Virus record (IMG/VR): IMGVR_UViG_3300025930_000141
Span: 1-64,000 of that record
Origin: a virus
Length of the DNA: 64,000 bases
Reading direction: 5' to 3' (one strand)
Shown here: positions 6,785 to 14,398 of the stretch, piece after piece
How the letters are laid out: each line of letters opens with the position of its first letter
Position numbering within the stretch: position 1 is the first letter of the stretch
Notes under the pieces: generated by a model
The model's input: only the letters and a program-made list of their open reading frames with translations
Databases searched by the model: none
What the model was told of the DNA's origin: nothing
Program-made: the position numbers and the translations under genes

Positions 6785-7299
6785 TACAGTAGTTCCTTCG
6801 TTACTTGTTCAACGATATCGGCCTCTTGATGTAGGCGCATGGTCATTTCAGTAACGCGGTCTAAGTCTGGTGCTACCCCGGCCACGGCCAGGTCGTGCTC
6901 GCGCTGCTTGATTGACCTATAAATCTTGACAACGGCGACCATGAGCCCCACGTATTCAGGGAATTGGTCGCACCGGTTTCTACCACAGCCGCAATATTGG
7001 TTGTCGTACTCTTTGACGTAAAAGTCCCAGTGAAAGAAGTGTGCGTTAACCTTGCCGCGCTCGTACTTTACGTCCAGTGCTCGCAGAGTGGATTCTAATT
7101 CATCCTCGGTGTACGGCTGGCTGTCTGCGGGCAGGTTACGAAAGTAAGCCATTACCATCTTGCCACCATGAGACAGGCCAACGGCAGTCTTTGTCTTATG
7201 ACGGGACAGACGCGGGCCGGGGAATTCATCATAATTAGCAGCCAGCACACCATAACCAGACAAAAGGACAAGAATTAGCACAATGAATGCAAACGTCAT
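6784..7299 (-). CDS. Membrane-anchored paralogue family member 2 (171 aa)
   Basis: Tandem paralogue of the gene at 6272: same layout of membrane helix, LPADSQPYTEDELESTLRALD, a Cys motif (CGCGRNRC) and the tail LHQEADIVEQVTKELL. The two genes abut at a TAATG-like junction. The Cys clusters differ between the copies, so metal binding may have diverged. Confidence 0.6.
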   Translation of the reverse strand: MTFAFIVLILVLLSGYGVLAANYDEFPGPRLSRHKTKTAVGLSHGGKMVMAYFRNLPADSQPYTEDELESTLRALDVKYERGKVNAHFFHWDFYVKEYDNQYCGCGRNRCDQFPEYVGLMVAVVKIYRSIKQREHDLAVAGVAPDLDRVTEMTMRLHQEADIVEQVTKELL

Positions 7300-7445
7300 G
7301 CCGGTCCGACCTGGCCCTCGTGCACAGACACCCGCTTGTTTTCGTCGTCTACCAACAGCACCAGACGGTCGTCCCAGTCATGGCGCAAAACAGTGAACAG
7401 TCGTCCGCGCCAGCGGACGACCTCACCGGGCTCGTACTTAGTCAT
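7296..7445 (-). CDS. Small SH3-like/KOW-like protein (49 aa)
   Basis: Too short for many gene callers. Begins MTKYEPGEVVRWRGRLFTVL and reads as a small beta-barrel (G-E-V-V-R-W-x-G-R-x-F-T-V), typical of an SH3-like fold; that is inference from pattern. Starts inside the end of the upstream gene and overlaps the downstream start by ATGA. Confidence 0.5.
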   Translation of the reverse strand: MTKYEPGEVVRWRGRLFTVLRHDWDDRLVLLVDDENKRVSVHEGQVGPA

Positions 7446-7632
7446 TGACATACCTACATTCGAAGTCGTGGTCGTCGTTTTCTACCCATTCGTGCTGAGG
7501 GCTGGACAGGCAGGCCTGCATCTTCAAGTGGTTAACGTGGGTGTCATACGAGATAGTACCCATCAGCGCAATAAGGAACACCAGGGTACAGAAGATGCCC
7601 AGGATTAGTGCGTAGGCACCCTGCTTGCTCAC
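7438..7632 (-). CDS. Single-pass membrane protein (64 aa)
   Basis: GTG start overlapping the upstream stop (GTGA). Begins MSKQGAYALILGIFCTLVFL: one N-terminal transmembrane helix, then a short polar domain with two Cys, ending YVND. Function unknown. Confidence 0.5.
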   Translation of the reverse strand: MSKQGAYALILGIFCTLVFLIALMGTISYDTHVNHLKMQACLSSPQHEWVENDDHDFECRYVND

Positions 7633-7769
7633 TGCTCGACCCAATCACCAACAAAGCGACTTTCCAGGCTGTCGGCCTGGCTGTCGGTGATGACGCCCTC
7701 GTTGTAAGCGAAGTCGATAACCCGCTGCAACAGGCCCCGGTCGTCGCCGGTATAGTCGGTGTACCTCAT
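7629..7769 (-). CDS. Hypothetical small acidic protein (46 aa)
   Basis: Begins MRYTDYTGDD and ends DWVEQ; acidic and helical. Coupled to both neighbours by 3-4 nt overlaps, which supports its reality despite the size. Confidence 0.5.
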   Translation of the reverse strand: MRYTDYTGDDRGLLQRVIDFAYNEGVITDSQADSLESRFVGDWVEQ

Positions 7770-7993
7770 GTTATTACCTCATCCTTAACACGGTCGTAGA
7801 TTCTGAATACAAGGTTAATGCTGTACTCGCGGTTGACTAACTTCCAGTACCGTCGCCTGGCCGCACTCTCACGGCGTCTGTAAGCCACAGCGCGCCACTC
7901 TGTAGCGCCTTTGGAAATAGAGTCGTGCAGGTATGCCGCCTGAATTTCGTAGCGCTTAGGACGCCGCTTCTGCGGGCTCAGTGCTTGACTCAT
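7766..7993 (-). CDS. Hypothetical basic protein (75 aa)
   Basis: Start placed at MSQALSPQ (7993) because the longer frame would fully overlap the upstream membrane protein. Highly basic centre (YRRRESAARRRYWK). Could bind nucleic acid or ribosome; no family recognised. Confidence 0.5.
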   Translation of the reverse strand: MSQALSPQKRRPKRYEIQAAYLHDSISKGATEWRAVAYRRRESAARRRYWKLVNREYSINLVFRIYDRVKDEVIT

Positions 7994-8372
7994 CGTTCTC
8001 TTCCTTAACGTCCCAATCCTCCGGGGGAATGGTTGCAAACGCAGCGCGGACAACGCGGTCCACAACGAGGCAGCCATAAACCACAGCGACGACGAACGCA
8101 ACCGGCACCACCAGCGGCAGCAGAAGACCACAGGCGACCGTCGCCAATCCCCAACGCAGCCAACGCTGAAAATCCTTGGCCTCATTCAAGTGACGCTGGT
8201 AAGCGGTCTCGCGGTCTCCCCTGAAATAATAAGGGGTATCTTCGCCGTTCTTGATTGCCCGCGCCGTTGCCAGGTTAATGCGGTAGTCGTCGTAGTTCCA
8301 GACCGAAACCAGGATACCAACGCATACAATAGCCATTCCGAAGGTTGCCCAAAGCAAATAAATCGTGCTCAT
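7956..8372 (-). CDS. Membrane protein, two to three helices (138 aa)
   Basis: N-terminal membrane helix, a polar central loop with RGDRETAYQRHLNEAKDFQRWLR, then a long hydrophobic stretch enough for one to two helices and an acidic Glu/Ser tail. First gene after the promoter-linked unit at 8451 ends upstream; RBS AGGAGAAT is present. Role unknown. Confidence 0.55.
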   Translation of the reverse strand: MSTIYLLWATFGMAIVCVGILVSVWNYDDYRINLATARAIKNGEDTPYYFRGDRETAYQRHLNEAKDFQRWLRWGLATVACGLLLPLVVPVAFVVAVVYGCLVVDRVVRAAFATIPPEDWDVKEENDESSTEPAEAAS

Positions 8373-8412
8373 GTCATTCTCCTATCCTCCGCCCCTTGTT
8401 GGGCATGGCTCC

Positions 8413-8441
8413 ATCCTAGCACGGCACAAGCCGGGGGTCAA
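8413..8441 (-). promoter_or_regulatory. Sigma70-type promoter with dyad spacer
   Basis: TTGACC, 17-nt spacer, TAGGAT on the minus strand. The spacer carries GCACGGC...GCC, part of a motif shared with promoters at 30682, 35479 and 52639. It would drive the leftward genes from 8372 down. Confidence 0.7.
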
Positions 8442-8450
8442 CCCCCAGTT

Positions 8451-8852
8451 TTAGAGATTCTTCTCTACCCAGTTGGCAATCTGCTCAAAGGTCTTGCCCT
8501 CGTTATCGTTCATGTGAATAAGCCGCTTTTGGGCGGCGGCACTGATGCCGAAGAACGTCATCATTTCGGGATTAAGGTCGCCGTCTACGTACAGGTCTTC
8601 CCACGGGTCGTCCAGATAAAGGTCCGACCCCTCCTGACTCTGACGTTCGGACAGTTCTAACTTAAGGTTGTACTGCCGCTGGCCCAAGTTTTCGCGTGAG
8701 ACAATCTGAGGGGTGACCTCACACAGCACACCGAGACAGCAATAGGTGTTATCGCCACCATAAAGTTGCTCTTGGGCCTGTCCGTACTTACCGGACCGCA
8801 ACGCCTTAAGCCACCTTGTCTTGTGCTTTGGGTCCATCTTCTTATAACTCAT
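8451..8852 (-). CDS. 'YCCLGVLCE' family protein, copy 1 (133 aa)
   Basis: Contains the run WLKALRSGKYGQAQEQL, then YCCLGVLCEV, and a C-terminal segment LIHMNDNEGKTFEQIANWVE. The same three blocks occur in the neighbours at 9040 and 9502, so this is a triplicated family that is widespread in phages. The Cys pair and conserved N-D-x-G suggest a folded, possibly metal-binding domain; biochemical role is not known to me. Confidence 0.65.
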   Translation of the reverse strand: MSYKKMDPKHKTRWLKALRSGKYGQAQEQLYGGDNTYCCLGVLCEVTPQIVSRENLGQRQYNLKLELSERQSQEGSDLYLDDPWEDLYVDGDLNPEMMTFFGISAAAQKRLIHMNDNEGKTFEQIANWVEKNL

Positions 8853-9043
8853 CGGTGCTTCTCCACTTCTGCCATGATAGCCAACTGGGCCATGGGGATA
8901 AGGTCTTGGGGAACATGGTTTCGCAGTTCCTCAAGAATCTCTAATACCGCCTCGTCCGACAACGGCTTGTTTGTCAGGATGCCGCCCGCAATGAGGCTTA
9001 TGCCCACCAAGGCATTGACAATCCACTGTTCCTGCTCGGTCAT
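8849..9043 (-). CDS. Hypothetical small protein (64 aa)
   Basis: Hydrophobic N-terminal segment (ALVGISLIAGGILT) and a helical acidic tail. Sits between two copies of the YCCLGVLCE family with ATGA overlaps on both sides. Confidence 0.5.
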   Translation of the reverse strand: MTEQEQWIVNALVGISLIAGGILTNKPLSDEAVLEILEELRNHVPQDLIPMAQLAIMAEVEKHR

Positions 9044-9357
9044 AGGTTTTCCTCAATCCAGTCAGCAATGGTGTTAAAGTTGTTGCCCTCGTCGTTCATA
9101 CCGATAAGGTGGTTCTGCTCCGACGAGTTAATGCCGAGTTCGGTACGCAGTTCGTAGGGCAATTGGACCCGGCTTTCGGCGTAATACCACTCAGTATTTA
9201 CCTTGTGGGCCGTCAGGCCCGCTACCTCACAGAGCACACCGAGGCAACAATACTGCTCGCCCAGGCTTTTGGTACTACGCTTTAGCACGCTCTTGCCCTG
9301 ACGATAGTCACCCGAGCGCAGAGCCTTGACCCACTTGGTCTTAGTTGCTTTCTTCAC
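9040..9357 (-). CDS. 'YCCLGVLCE' family protein, copy 2 (105 aa)
   Basis: WVKALRSGDYRQGKSVL, YCCLGVLCEVAG and LIGMNDEGNNFNTIADWIEENL align with copies 1 and 3. It is the shortest and probably closest to the core domain. GTG start inside the end of the small membrane gene at 9341. Confidence 0.65.
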   Translation of the reverse strand: MKKATKTKWVKALRSGDYRQGKSVLKRSTKSLGEQYCCLGVLCEVAGLTAHKVNTEWYYAESRVQLPYELRTELGINSSEQNHLIGMNDEGNNFNTIADWIEENL

Positions 9358-9502
9358 TGTGCTGCCTTTCGTACAGGGTGTTTTGGGGAACTTTTAGGTC
9401 GTACCGGGCGTGCTCACCAAAAGTGATGAGCGCCAGGATGCCGACCACCACGATAACCAGCAGCAGCATCCCGCCAAAGGACATAACCACATAAAGTGGC
9501 AT
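9341..9502 (-). CDS. Single-pass membrane protein (53 aa)
   Basis: Begins MPLYVVMSFGGMLLL, one transmembrane helix, then a polar tail. Overlaps copy 3's stop (TGATG) and copy 2's start, which supports its being real. Confidence 0.5.
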   Translation of the reverse strand: MPLYVVMSFGGMLLLVIVVVGILALITFGEHARYDLKVPQNTLYERQHSEESN

Positions 9503-9894
9503 CAGTCCAGTACCTCGTCCAATCGCTCGGCAATGCCAGCAAAGTCCACGGGAGCGACGCTCTCATAGAAGTTGGTCTCCGGGTTAACCACAACCTCACC
9601 GTCATTAAGACCAATGAACTTGTTTTGCTGGTCGGTGGAAATGTCGAAGGTTTCCATCAAACCCGTGGTCAAGGCGTCCATGTCGCCGTAAGGCTCACCG
9701 GCAAGCCGGTACTCGAAAACATCATCCATGTCTTCGACCTCAGTCTTTACGACAGGGTAACCCAGTTCCATGGCTACCTCGCACAGTACGCCTAGGCAAC
9801 AAAAGCCGCCGCCACGGTTCATGGCAGCACGGCTCTGCTTATACAGGCCGCTGGTCAGGGCGTCGGCCCATGCATCCTTAAGTGTGTCTTCCAT
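9502..9894 (-). CDS. 'YCCLGVLCE' family protein, copy 3 (130 aa)
   Basis: Start at MEDTLKDAWADALTSG with AGGA upstream; the variant is FCCLGVLCEV, followed by an acidic insert and FIGLNDGEVVVNPETNF. Same domain as copies 1 and 2 with a longer middle. Confidence 0.65.
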   Translation of the reverse strand: MEDTLKDAWADALTSGLYKQSRAAMNRGGGFCCLGVLCEVAMELGYPVVKTEVEDMDDVFEYRLAGEPYGDMDALTTGLMETFDISTDQQNKFIGLNDGEVVVNPETNFYESVAPVDFAGIAERLDEVLD

Positions 9895-10070
9895 TACAAT
9901 CCTAACTTGTCGAGCAGGCCTTGTTGGTCTGCGATGGTCCACATTACACGAAGTTGCTCTACGTTGTCAAGACCTATCTCGGCGCAAATTTGCTCCAATG
10001 TCATGGACGTATTGAGGAACAGGTGGTGGCTTCTCTTTAACTGTTCAATGCTGTTGTCATCAAACCTCAC
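9894..10070 (-). CDS. Small helix-turn-helix-like protein (58 aa)
   Basis: GTG start. The middle (MTLEQICAEIGLDNVEQLRV) reads as a helix-turn-helix. Overlaps the downstream start by 1 nt. Might be a small DNA-binding regulator, but no recognised family. Confidence 0.45.
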   Translation of the reverse strand: MRFDDNSIEQLKRSHHLFLNTSMTLEQICAEIGLDNVEQLRVMWTIADQQGLLDKLGL

Positions 10071-10284
10071 TGTATTCCTCCAATCGAGCCAGTAGGTCTA
10101 CGGTTTCTACTCTAAACATTCTTACCTTGTAGCAGCGGCAGCCTTTATTGTTGCAGCCGCATATGTTATTACTCATCACGTGAACCTGTTCGTCCACGGG
10201 GTCAAGGAACCAGCGACGGTGTACCCGGCGACACTCTGAATGTCGGCCCTGCGCACATGCGTCAAATGGTCCCATGTTATCCAT
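10060..10284 (-). CDS. Cys-rich protein (74 aa)
   Basis: Contains CAQGRHSECRR near the start and ICGCNNKGCRCYK later: at least seven Cys and several His, likely one or two zinc sites. Tail helical. Follows a membrane-family paralogue. Function unknown. Confidence 0.5.
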   Translation of the reverse strand: MDNMGPFDACAQGRHSECRRVHRRWFLDPVDEQVHVMSNNICGCNNKGCRCYKVRMFRVETVDLLARLEEYSEV

Positions 10285-10285
10285 G

Positions 10286-10873
10286 TTACATCAATTCTTC
10301 GTAGGTCTTTCGTTCGATTTCCAGACCGCTGCGCTGGTCTTCCATGTATTGTAGCACGCTGCTAATGTCGATATCGCGGCGCACCACCTCACGCTTTTGT
10401 GCATCCTTGGCGTTAATTGCACGGAAGGTTTCTTCCATAGCATAAACCACCTTATGCCGCTGAGTCGTGGTGAGGTCTGGGTTAGACATTACGTCAATGA
10501 TGTTGGTTGGAAAGGACCGCTTGTCTTCGTCAGACAGGTCCCAATACTCTATTGCCAACGTGTGCAGGGGGTTTCTGTCGTGACAGCCATAAGAACGACT
10601 GTCAGGCAGATACTTTGGGACCTTTGCCAGCGGATGCAACTTGCCCAGCGTCGGCGCTACCCAGGCGAGCATAAAGAACACCATAATCACGGGCATTACG
10701 AGCCAGGGAGTGATGGTGGCGAGCACACTGGACGCAACAATGCAGGGCAGCGACAGTGCCATGCCCCAAAATACCCGGCTCCAAGGTAGGTCAAAGTCAT
10801 ATTCTTTGTCCCACATGTTGAACATGGGCCAGCGCAACGGGTGCATTTGATACCATTGCTTTTTATTCTGCAC
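10286..10873 (-). CDS. Membrane-anchored paralogue family member 3 (195 aa)
   Basis: Two adjacent transmembrane helices near residues 30-75, then a cytoplasmic domain with LSDEDKRSFPTNIIDVMSN and a helical tail with RSGLEIERKTYEELM. The layout and helical C-terminus resemble the proteins at 30718 and 31236, more weakly those at 6272 and 6784. Function unknown. Confidence 0.55.
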   Translation of the reverse strand: MQNKKQWYQMHPLRWPMFNMWDKEYDFDLPWSRVFWGMALSLPCIVASSVLATITPWLVMPVIMVFFMLAWVAPTLGKLHPLAKVPKYLPDSRSYGCHDRNPLHTLAIEYWDLSDEDKRSFPTNIIDVMSNPDLTTTQRHKVVYAMEETFRAINAKDAQKREVVRRDIDISSVLQYMEDQRSGLEIERKTYEELM

Positions 10874-10874
10874 G

Positions 10875-11417
10875 TTATTCTCCTAAGTCAATGGGCCAGG
10901 TAAACCCACTGTTGTATGACAGGTTGGGTGCCCACATGTCGGTTAGTCCGAACTCTTCCTCTAACACTTTATATACTATCCCGAAACAGGTTCTTGCATT
11001 ACCCCACTTGCGGCACCGACAGAGGTTTATCTTATAAGTATACCGCCACTCACCGTCGTCGTCCTGGTCATATTCCCATGAATTGCACTGACACTGCCGG
11101 GTAGATGGTAAATACGGCATAGCATTAACCGTTGTACCGTTCACCGCATAGGCGGTAACCTCAGGTACGGCAATATCATACTTCCACAGATACCGGGCCT
11201 TACGACGCATGGTGCGAGACCGCTCTGCCTCCAACTGATTAACGGTGTGACCGGTAGCGTCTTTGGAGGGGTCATGCATTACCTTGTATACCACGCCGTC
11301 CGGTGCCAGCAGTGCTCGACGGTAGCCGCCCCACCCAACAGTTTTCCAACCATTGGGTGCGCGGCTGTCGTAGTCAAGGCTTTCTGCTATTCGGGCTAGT
11401 TTCTTACTCCCAATCAC
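10875..11417 (-). CDS. Kinase-like fold protein, probably degenerate (180 aa)
   Basis: An N-lobe-like start (GWGGYRRALLAPDGVVYKV, with Lys in a V-Y-K-V strand), NQLEAER that could be the alpha-C Glu, and a C-terminus GLTDMWAPNLSYN...WPIDLGE that mimics the H-x-x-N / D-L-G end of phage and aminoglycoside-type kinases. The catalytic HxD and DFG are not intact and a Cys-rich insert (CQCNSW, CRCRKWGNARTC) sits in the middle. So either a pseudokinase or a convergent pattern. Confidence 0.35.
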   Translation of the reverse strand: MIGSKKLARIAESLDYDSRAPNGWKTVGWGGYRRALLAPDGVVYKVMHDPSKDATGHTVNQLEAERSRTMRRKARYLWKYDIAVPEVTAYAVNGTTVNAMPYLPSTRQCQCNSWEYDQDDDGEWRYTYKINLCRCRKWGNARTCFGIVYKVLEEEFGLTDMWAPNLSYNSGFTWPIDLGE

Positions 11418-11737
11418 CGGGGCCTGGTGAACAACTTGGTCAGCAGGGGCAGAATCTCGCTCGCAGCGGCCCGTAGAGCCCTCTCTGCGGCCACAGACAA
11501 TTCATCCAGGGGGTTGGGTCCATCTGAATTGATTGGGTCCGTAGCGTCGCTCCAAGCGTTCTCGCTGGGGGCGGGCCTATCGGAGTGCACAACCTGCAAA
11601 TGTGCTTCGGCGCTGACCACAATGCTTGCCAGACTGTTTGCCTCTATTAAAATAGACCAATGGTTTGGACAGTCGGAACACTCTAGTACAGGGTGACCCG
11701 CTGGGCTTAGCACCACGTGGAATCTATCTAAGTTCAT
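11414..11737 (-). CDS. Hypothetical protein with Cys pair (107 aa)
   Basis: N-terminal CSDCPNHW, a possible half zinc-ribbon, then an Ala-rich helical tail ending FTRPR. Overlaps the kinase-like gene by ATGA. Confidence 0.5.
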   Translation of the reverse strand: MNLDRFHVVLSPAGHPVLECSDCPNHWSILIEANSLASIVVSAEAHLQVVHSDRPAPSENAWSDATDPINSDGPNPLDELSVAAERALRAAASEILPLLTKLFTRPR

Positions 11738-11901
11738 TTGTTTTCTCCATACTTGTCGTTAAACCATTCTTCAACGAAACCCGCGTGCCACGACCAGTAT
11801 GCTGCGGAGTCCTTGATGTAAAAGTTGTCTTCGTCAATCAACTTACCCTCACGGTAAGCCTGACGACCCTCTTCAAAGTAATAAGTAATGAACTTACTCA
11901 T
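11734..11901 (-). CDS. Hypothetical small aromatic protein (55 aa)
   Basis: Begins MSKFITYYFEEGRQAYREGK and has WSWHAGFVEEWF. ATGA overlap downstream, TGATG overlap upstream. Reads like a small TPR-ish or phage-specific helix pair; unknown. Confidence 0.5.
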   Translation of the reverse strand: MSKFITYYFEEGRQAYREGKLIDEDNFYIKDSAAYWSWHAGFVEEWFNDKYGENK

Positions 11902-12035
11902 CACTCACCCAGAGCCAGGTCGGCGGCATCGAACAGATAGTCCTGATACATACCAATCAGGTCATCGTTAGGTGCCTTGTCTTCATCGGGGAGGTTTTCG
12001 TATACCTCCATGTACCACGTGTCAAAGTCAATCAT
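11901..12035 (-). CDS. Hypothetical small acidic protein (44 aa)
   Basis: Begins MIDFDTWYMEVYEN; acidic. Reality is supported by single-nucleotide junctions with both neighbours. Confidence 0.45.
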   Translation of the reverse strand: MIDFDTWYMEVYENLPDEDKAPNDDLIGMYQDYLFDAADLALGE

Positions 12036-12250
12036 CAGCAACTCCCAAAACGATAAGACAACCAGGATTCAAACTCGTCGTCCCAATGAAAACCCAAGTC
12101 ATCGAGCATGCTAACGTCGGATTCTTCCATATTGTCAGGAGAGACGCCGACGTAAACGCGCAACTCGTCATGCTCGCAGTGAGTCGGAGCGTGGGTATCC
12201 TCATTCATGTAACGACGAAGAATACCTAGTGCCATAATCAAGTCATCCAT
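12035..12250 (-). CDS. Hypothetical acidic protein (71 aa)
   Basis: Start at MDDLIMALGIL because its ATG overlaps the upstream stop as TAATG. Contains HCEHDELRVY and a Trp-rich acidic end. Unknown. Confidence 0.5.
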   Translation of the reverse strand: MDDLIMALGILRRYMNEDTHAPTHCEHDELRVYVGVSPDNMEESDVSMLDDLGFHWDDEFESWLSYRFGSC

Positions 12251-12348
12251 TAGTTCCACCTATCTGACTGAACGGAGTTATAGTGCTCTACCGCCCAGTA
12301 CCAGTCGCGCTCGGACAGGGCAATAAACTCTTCGCTGTATTCACCCAA
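12250..12348 (-). CDS. Very small protein (32 aa), TTG start
   Basis: TTG start overlapping the upstream stop; MGEYSEEFIALSERDWYW. It ends TAATG into the next gene. Its position in an unbroken overlap chain is the main support. Confidence 0.35.
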   Translation of the reverse strand: MGEYSEEFIALSERDWYWAVEHYNSVQSDRWN

Positions 12349-12487
12349 TGTACTCGCCCACGCTCAGTTCACGGAGCAGCATGGCGGCGGCAAAACCGTT
12401 ATTCTGCGCCCTTTCGAAGTCTTCACGGCTAACCTCTAGCCGGTCGAGCAGGGTGCCGTCGTCATCGGTAACGTTAATCCACATCAT
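12341..12487 (-). CDS. Hypothetical small protein (48 aa)
   Basis: Begins MMWINVTDDDGTLLDRLEV; GGAGGTC upstream. Overlaps the upstream stop (TCATGATG). Acidic; unknown. Confidence 0.5.
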   Translation of the reverse strand: MMWINVTDDDGTLLDRLEVSREDFERAQNNGFAAAMLLRELSVGEYIG

Positions 12488-12633
12488 GACCTCCCGGTCG
12501 TTGCAGGAAAGTTTTCCTCAGAACACTCGTCCATGATTGTGTCGTAAAGGACCTTGTAGTCGTCGGCCAGCGCAATGCGGTCGTCGTCCACGCCCATATC
12601 CTGCAACTCTTGCAGGTAATCAAAACTACGCAT
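12484..12633 (-). CDS. Hypothetical small acidic protein (49 aa)
   Basis: Start at MRSFDYLQELQD; the longer frame to 12738 would lie inside the preceding gene. Two helices likely. Unknown. Confidence 0.45.
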   Translation of the reverse strand: MRSFDYLQELQDMGVDDDRIALADDYKVLYDTIMDECSEENFPATTGRS

Positions 12634-12646
12634 GACAGTTTTCCTC

Positions 12647-12973
12647 TCAGACGAAATCGGACCAGCGGAGACCGTCTTGATAACCCTGCTCGCCACCGTA
12701 CCAGCCCGAGTAATCGGTCTCGTCGGGGTAAGGGGCATTCATCATCCAAAGGGTTTCCAGGGCGGGGCAGTCGCCGTCGCCCGTGCACTCGTCGTGCTCG
12801 CCAAACTCACGCACGCACGGCAGCGGCACGTTAGCGGGCACCGCCACGTCCACTTGGTCAAAATCACGGCGCACATAGATAGCGTCGTAACGATAGTTGC
12901 CGTAGGCAACTGCCTCGGCGTCGTACTCGTTGGCCCACACGTAGTCGGCGGGCAGACGGTTCACAGTAAGCAT
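12647..12973 (-). CDS. Hypothetical acidic protein (108 aa), promoter-proximal
   Basis: Start at MLTVNRLP, with GGAGGA 6 nt upstream and a consensus-like promoter 30 nt before. Contains CVREFGEHDECTGDGDC, a possible Cys/His site, and a Tyr/Trp/Gly-rich end. First gene of the unit reading down to 8.4 kb. Unknown function. Confidence 0.6.
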   Translation of the reverse strand: MLTVNRLPADYVWANEYDAEAVAYGNYRYDAIYVRRDFDQVDVAVPANVPLPCVREFGEHDECTGDGDCPALETLWMMNAPYPDETDYSGWYGGEQGYQDGLRWSDFV

Positions 12974-13001
12974 AACTTCCTCCATCGCTTGGTGTACCAC
13001 C

Positions 13002-13030
13002 ATCCTACCCGCTCGACAAGCGTGTGTCAA
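13002..13030 (-). promoter_or_regulatory. Sigma70-type promoter
   Basis: TTGACA, 17-nt spacer, TAGGAT, minus strand. Drives the 12973-8451 gene chain. Confidence 0.75.
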
Positions 13031-13039
13031 CCCCCAGTT

Positions 13040-13345
13040 TCAGAAGTTCTTGAAGAACTCCGTGCTGGTCATCTGCTTGGTTTTATCGGCATTAGCCTTG
13101 GCAATGCGCCTCTCGACGTACCGGCGCAGTTCGCGGCTCGACTCCTGCGCGACAACGGTTTTCCAGATTGCCGCGCCCCAGTTGCGCTTCCACGCGGAGC
13201 GGTACGCAGCCAGGGAAAACCCCAGGGCGAATAAGACCTGCGAGACAAGCATAACCTTGTCGCTGGTCGTCGGGAAAAGGTCTTCAAGCAGCGGCTCGCC
13301 GGGGTAGTCCCTAAGCGGGGTGCCCTTACGTTCAGTGGTTTCCAT
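13040..13345 (-). CDS. Hypothetical basic protein (101 aa)
   Basis: Start METTERKG with AGGAGAAAC upstream. One moderately hydrophobic segment (VLFALGFSLAAYRSA) and a basic C-terminus. Its end overlaps the promoter at 13002. Unknown. Confidence 0.55.
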   Translation of the reverse strand: METTERKGTPLRDYPGEPLLEDLFPTTSDKVMLVSQVLFALGFSLAAYRSAWKRNWGAAIWKTVVAQESSRELRRYVERRIAKANADKTKQMTSTEFFKNF

Positions 13346-13364
13346 AATGTTTCTCCTAATAAGG

Positions 13365-13394
13365 GCTACCCGGCCCCCAGTGGGGCCGGGTAGC
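13365..13394 (-). terminator. Strong terminator hairpin
   Basis: GCTACCCGGCCCC/GGGGCCGGGTAGC with a tiny loop, between the lipoprotein gene and the next unit. No long T-tract. Confidence 0.65.
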
Positions 13395-13400
13395 GAGTTA

Positions 13401-13964
13401 TTACTTCTTGACTTCGCCCAGGTTCGGGGCACCGCCGACGATGCCAGGCGCAAGCGGCTGGTTATACGTCAGCATGTTCATGCCGTTACCCACGGTGAAC
13501 TCGATAAACGTACCGTTCACCGCGTCCTTGGCGTAGTAAGTGTTGCACTGACCGCCAGAGTAGTAAACGCCGTCAGTACCGGGGGCCGGGACGACGAGCG
13601 GAACGGCGTTATCTCCGGGAATCTCCGGGGTAATCACCTTGTAGTTGGGGCGCAGCGACGCACACATGGTCACAGGCGGGCCGACGGTAACGTAGTAACC
13701 AATGGCCTCACCCGAGTCGTTCATGAGATAGGTATAAGCCTGAGCACCCTTCTTCCCCCACGTGTCGATGTAGAAGTTAATCGTGTCGCGGGAGTTGGAG
13801 TAAGGCATGTTATGAGCGGGCTGGTTCTTAACCTGCGCGTCATAATTGGACTGGCCGGTGGCCGACTCCTGCTTCTGGCCGTCACCAGAGGTGTCGGGGC
13901 CACAGCCGGTGACCATGAAAAGCGCAGCGAGCGCTGCGGCAAGGGCTACAATCTTCATTCGCAT
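13401..13964 (-). CDS. Secreted lipoprotein (187 aa)
   Basis: A signal peptide ending in a lipobox (LFMVTGC) predicts lipid anchoring at the outer face of the host membrane. The mature domain has two Cys (MCASL, QCNTY) that could pair. It is beta-rich and has no family I recognise. Surface phage lipoproteins often mediate superinfection immunity, e.g. by blocking DNA injection, so that is a plausible role. Operon with a membrane protein at 13955. Confidence 0.6.
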   Translation of the reverse strand: MRMKIVALAAALAALFMVTGCGPDTSGDGQKQESATGQSNYDAQVKNQPAHNMPYSNSRDTINFYIDTWGKKGAQAYTYLMNDSGEAIGYYVTVGPPVTMCASLRPNYKVITPEIPGDNAVPLVVPAPGTDGVYYSGGQCNTYYAKDAVNGTFIEFTVGNGMNMLTYNQPLAPGIVGGAPNLGEVKK

Positions 13965-14398
13965 GTTACAGTTTCCTTCGGGTTATAGGTGATATGGAAA
14001 GGAAGACTGCTGCTAAGGAATTGTGCCTTAGTCGCAGACTTTGAAGCGTCGGAGTTGTATTGTCCGACCATTGAGTTATAGGTGTTCTTGGCCGCGAGCA
14101 CGTTGTGGGAGTCCACGGTCAATTGGGTGGAGTCTACCCCGGCAGCCTTGTCGCTGTCAAGGGTGTCTTCCAGGTTGTTAATGTTGTTCTGCTGAGCCAC
14201 AATGGCATTACAGTCATCGTGAAACTTGTCGTACGCCGCGATGCGGTAGTCGGCAGAGTTTGTCTTGATGTGGGCGTTACCGGCACCGAACAGCGGGGCC
14301 AGGGCAACGGTAGCCGCCCAGATACCGAAAATCAGTAACACTACTCCGGCGATTGCACCGAAAACCACGGCGACCGGGTGTCGTTCGTACCACGTCAT
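13955..14398 (-). CDS. Single-pass membrane protein, extracellular domain (147 aa)
   Basis: Positive N-terminus, one membrane helix (AVVFGAIAGVVLLIFGIWAA), then a helical extracytoplasmic part with NNINNLEDTLDSDKAAG and two Cys. Overlaps the lipoprotein gene, so it probably acts with it at the membrane. Confidence 0.55.
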   Translation of the reverse strand: MTWYERHPVAVVFGAIAGVVLLIFGIWAATVALAPLFGAGNAHIKTNSADYRIAAYDKFHDDCNAIVAQQNNINNLEDTLDSDKAAGVDSTQLTVDSHNVLAAKNTYNSMVGQYNSDASKSATKAQFLSSSLPFHITYNPKETVTCE

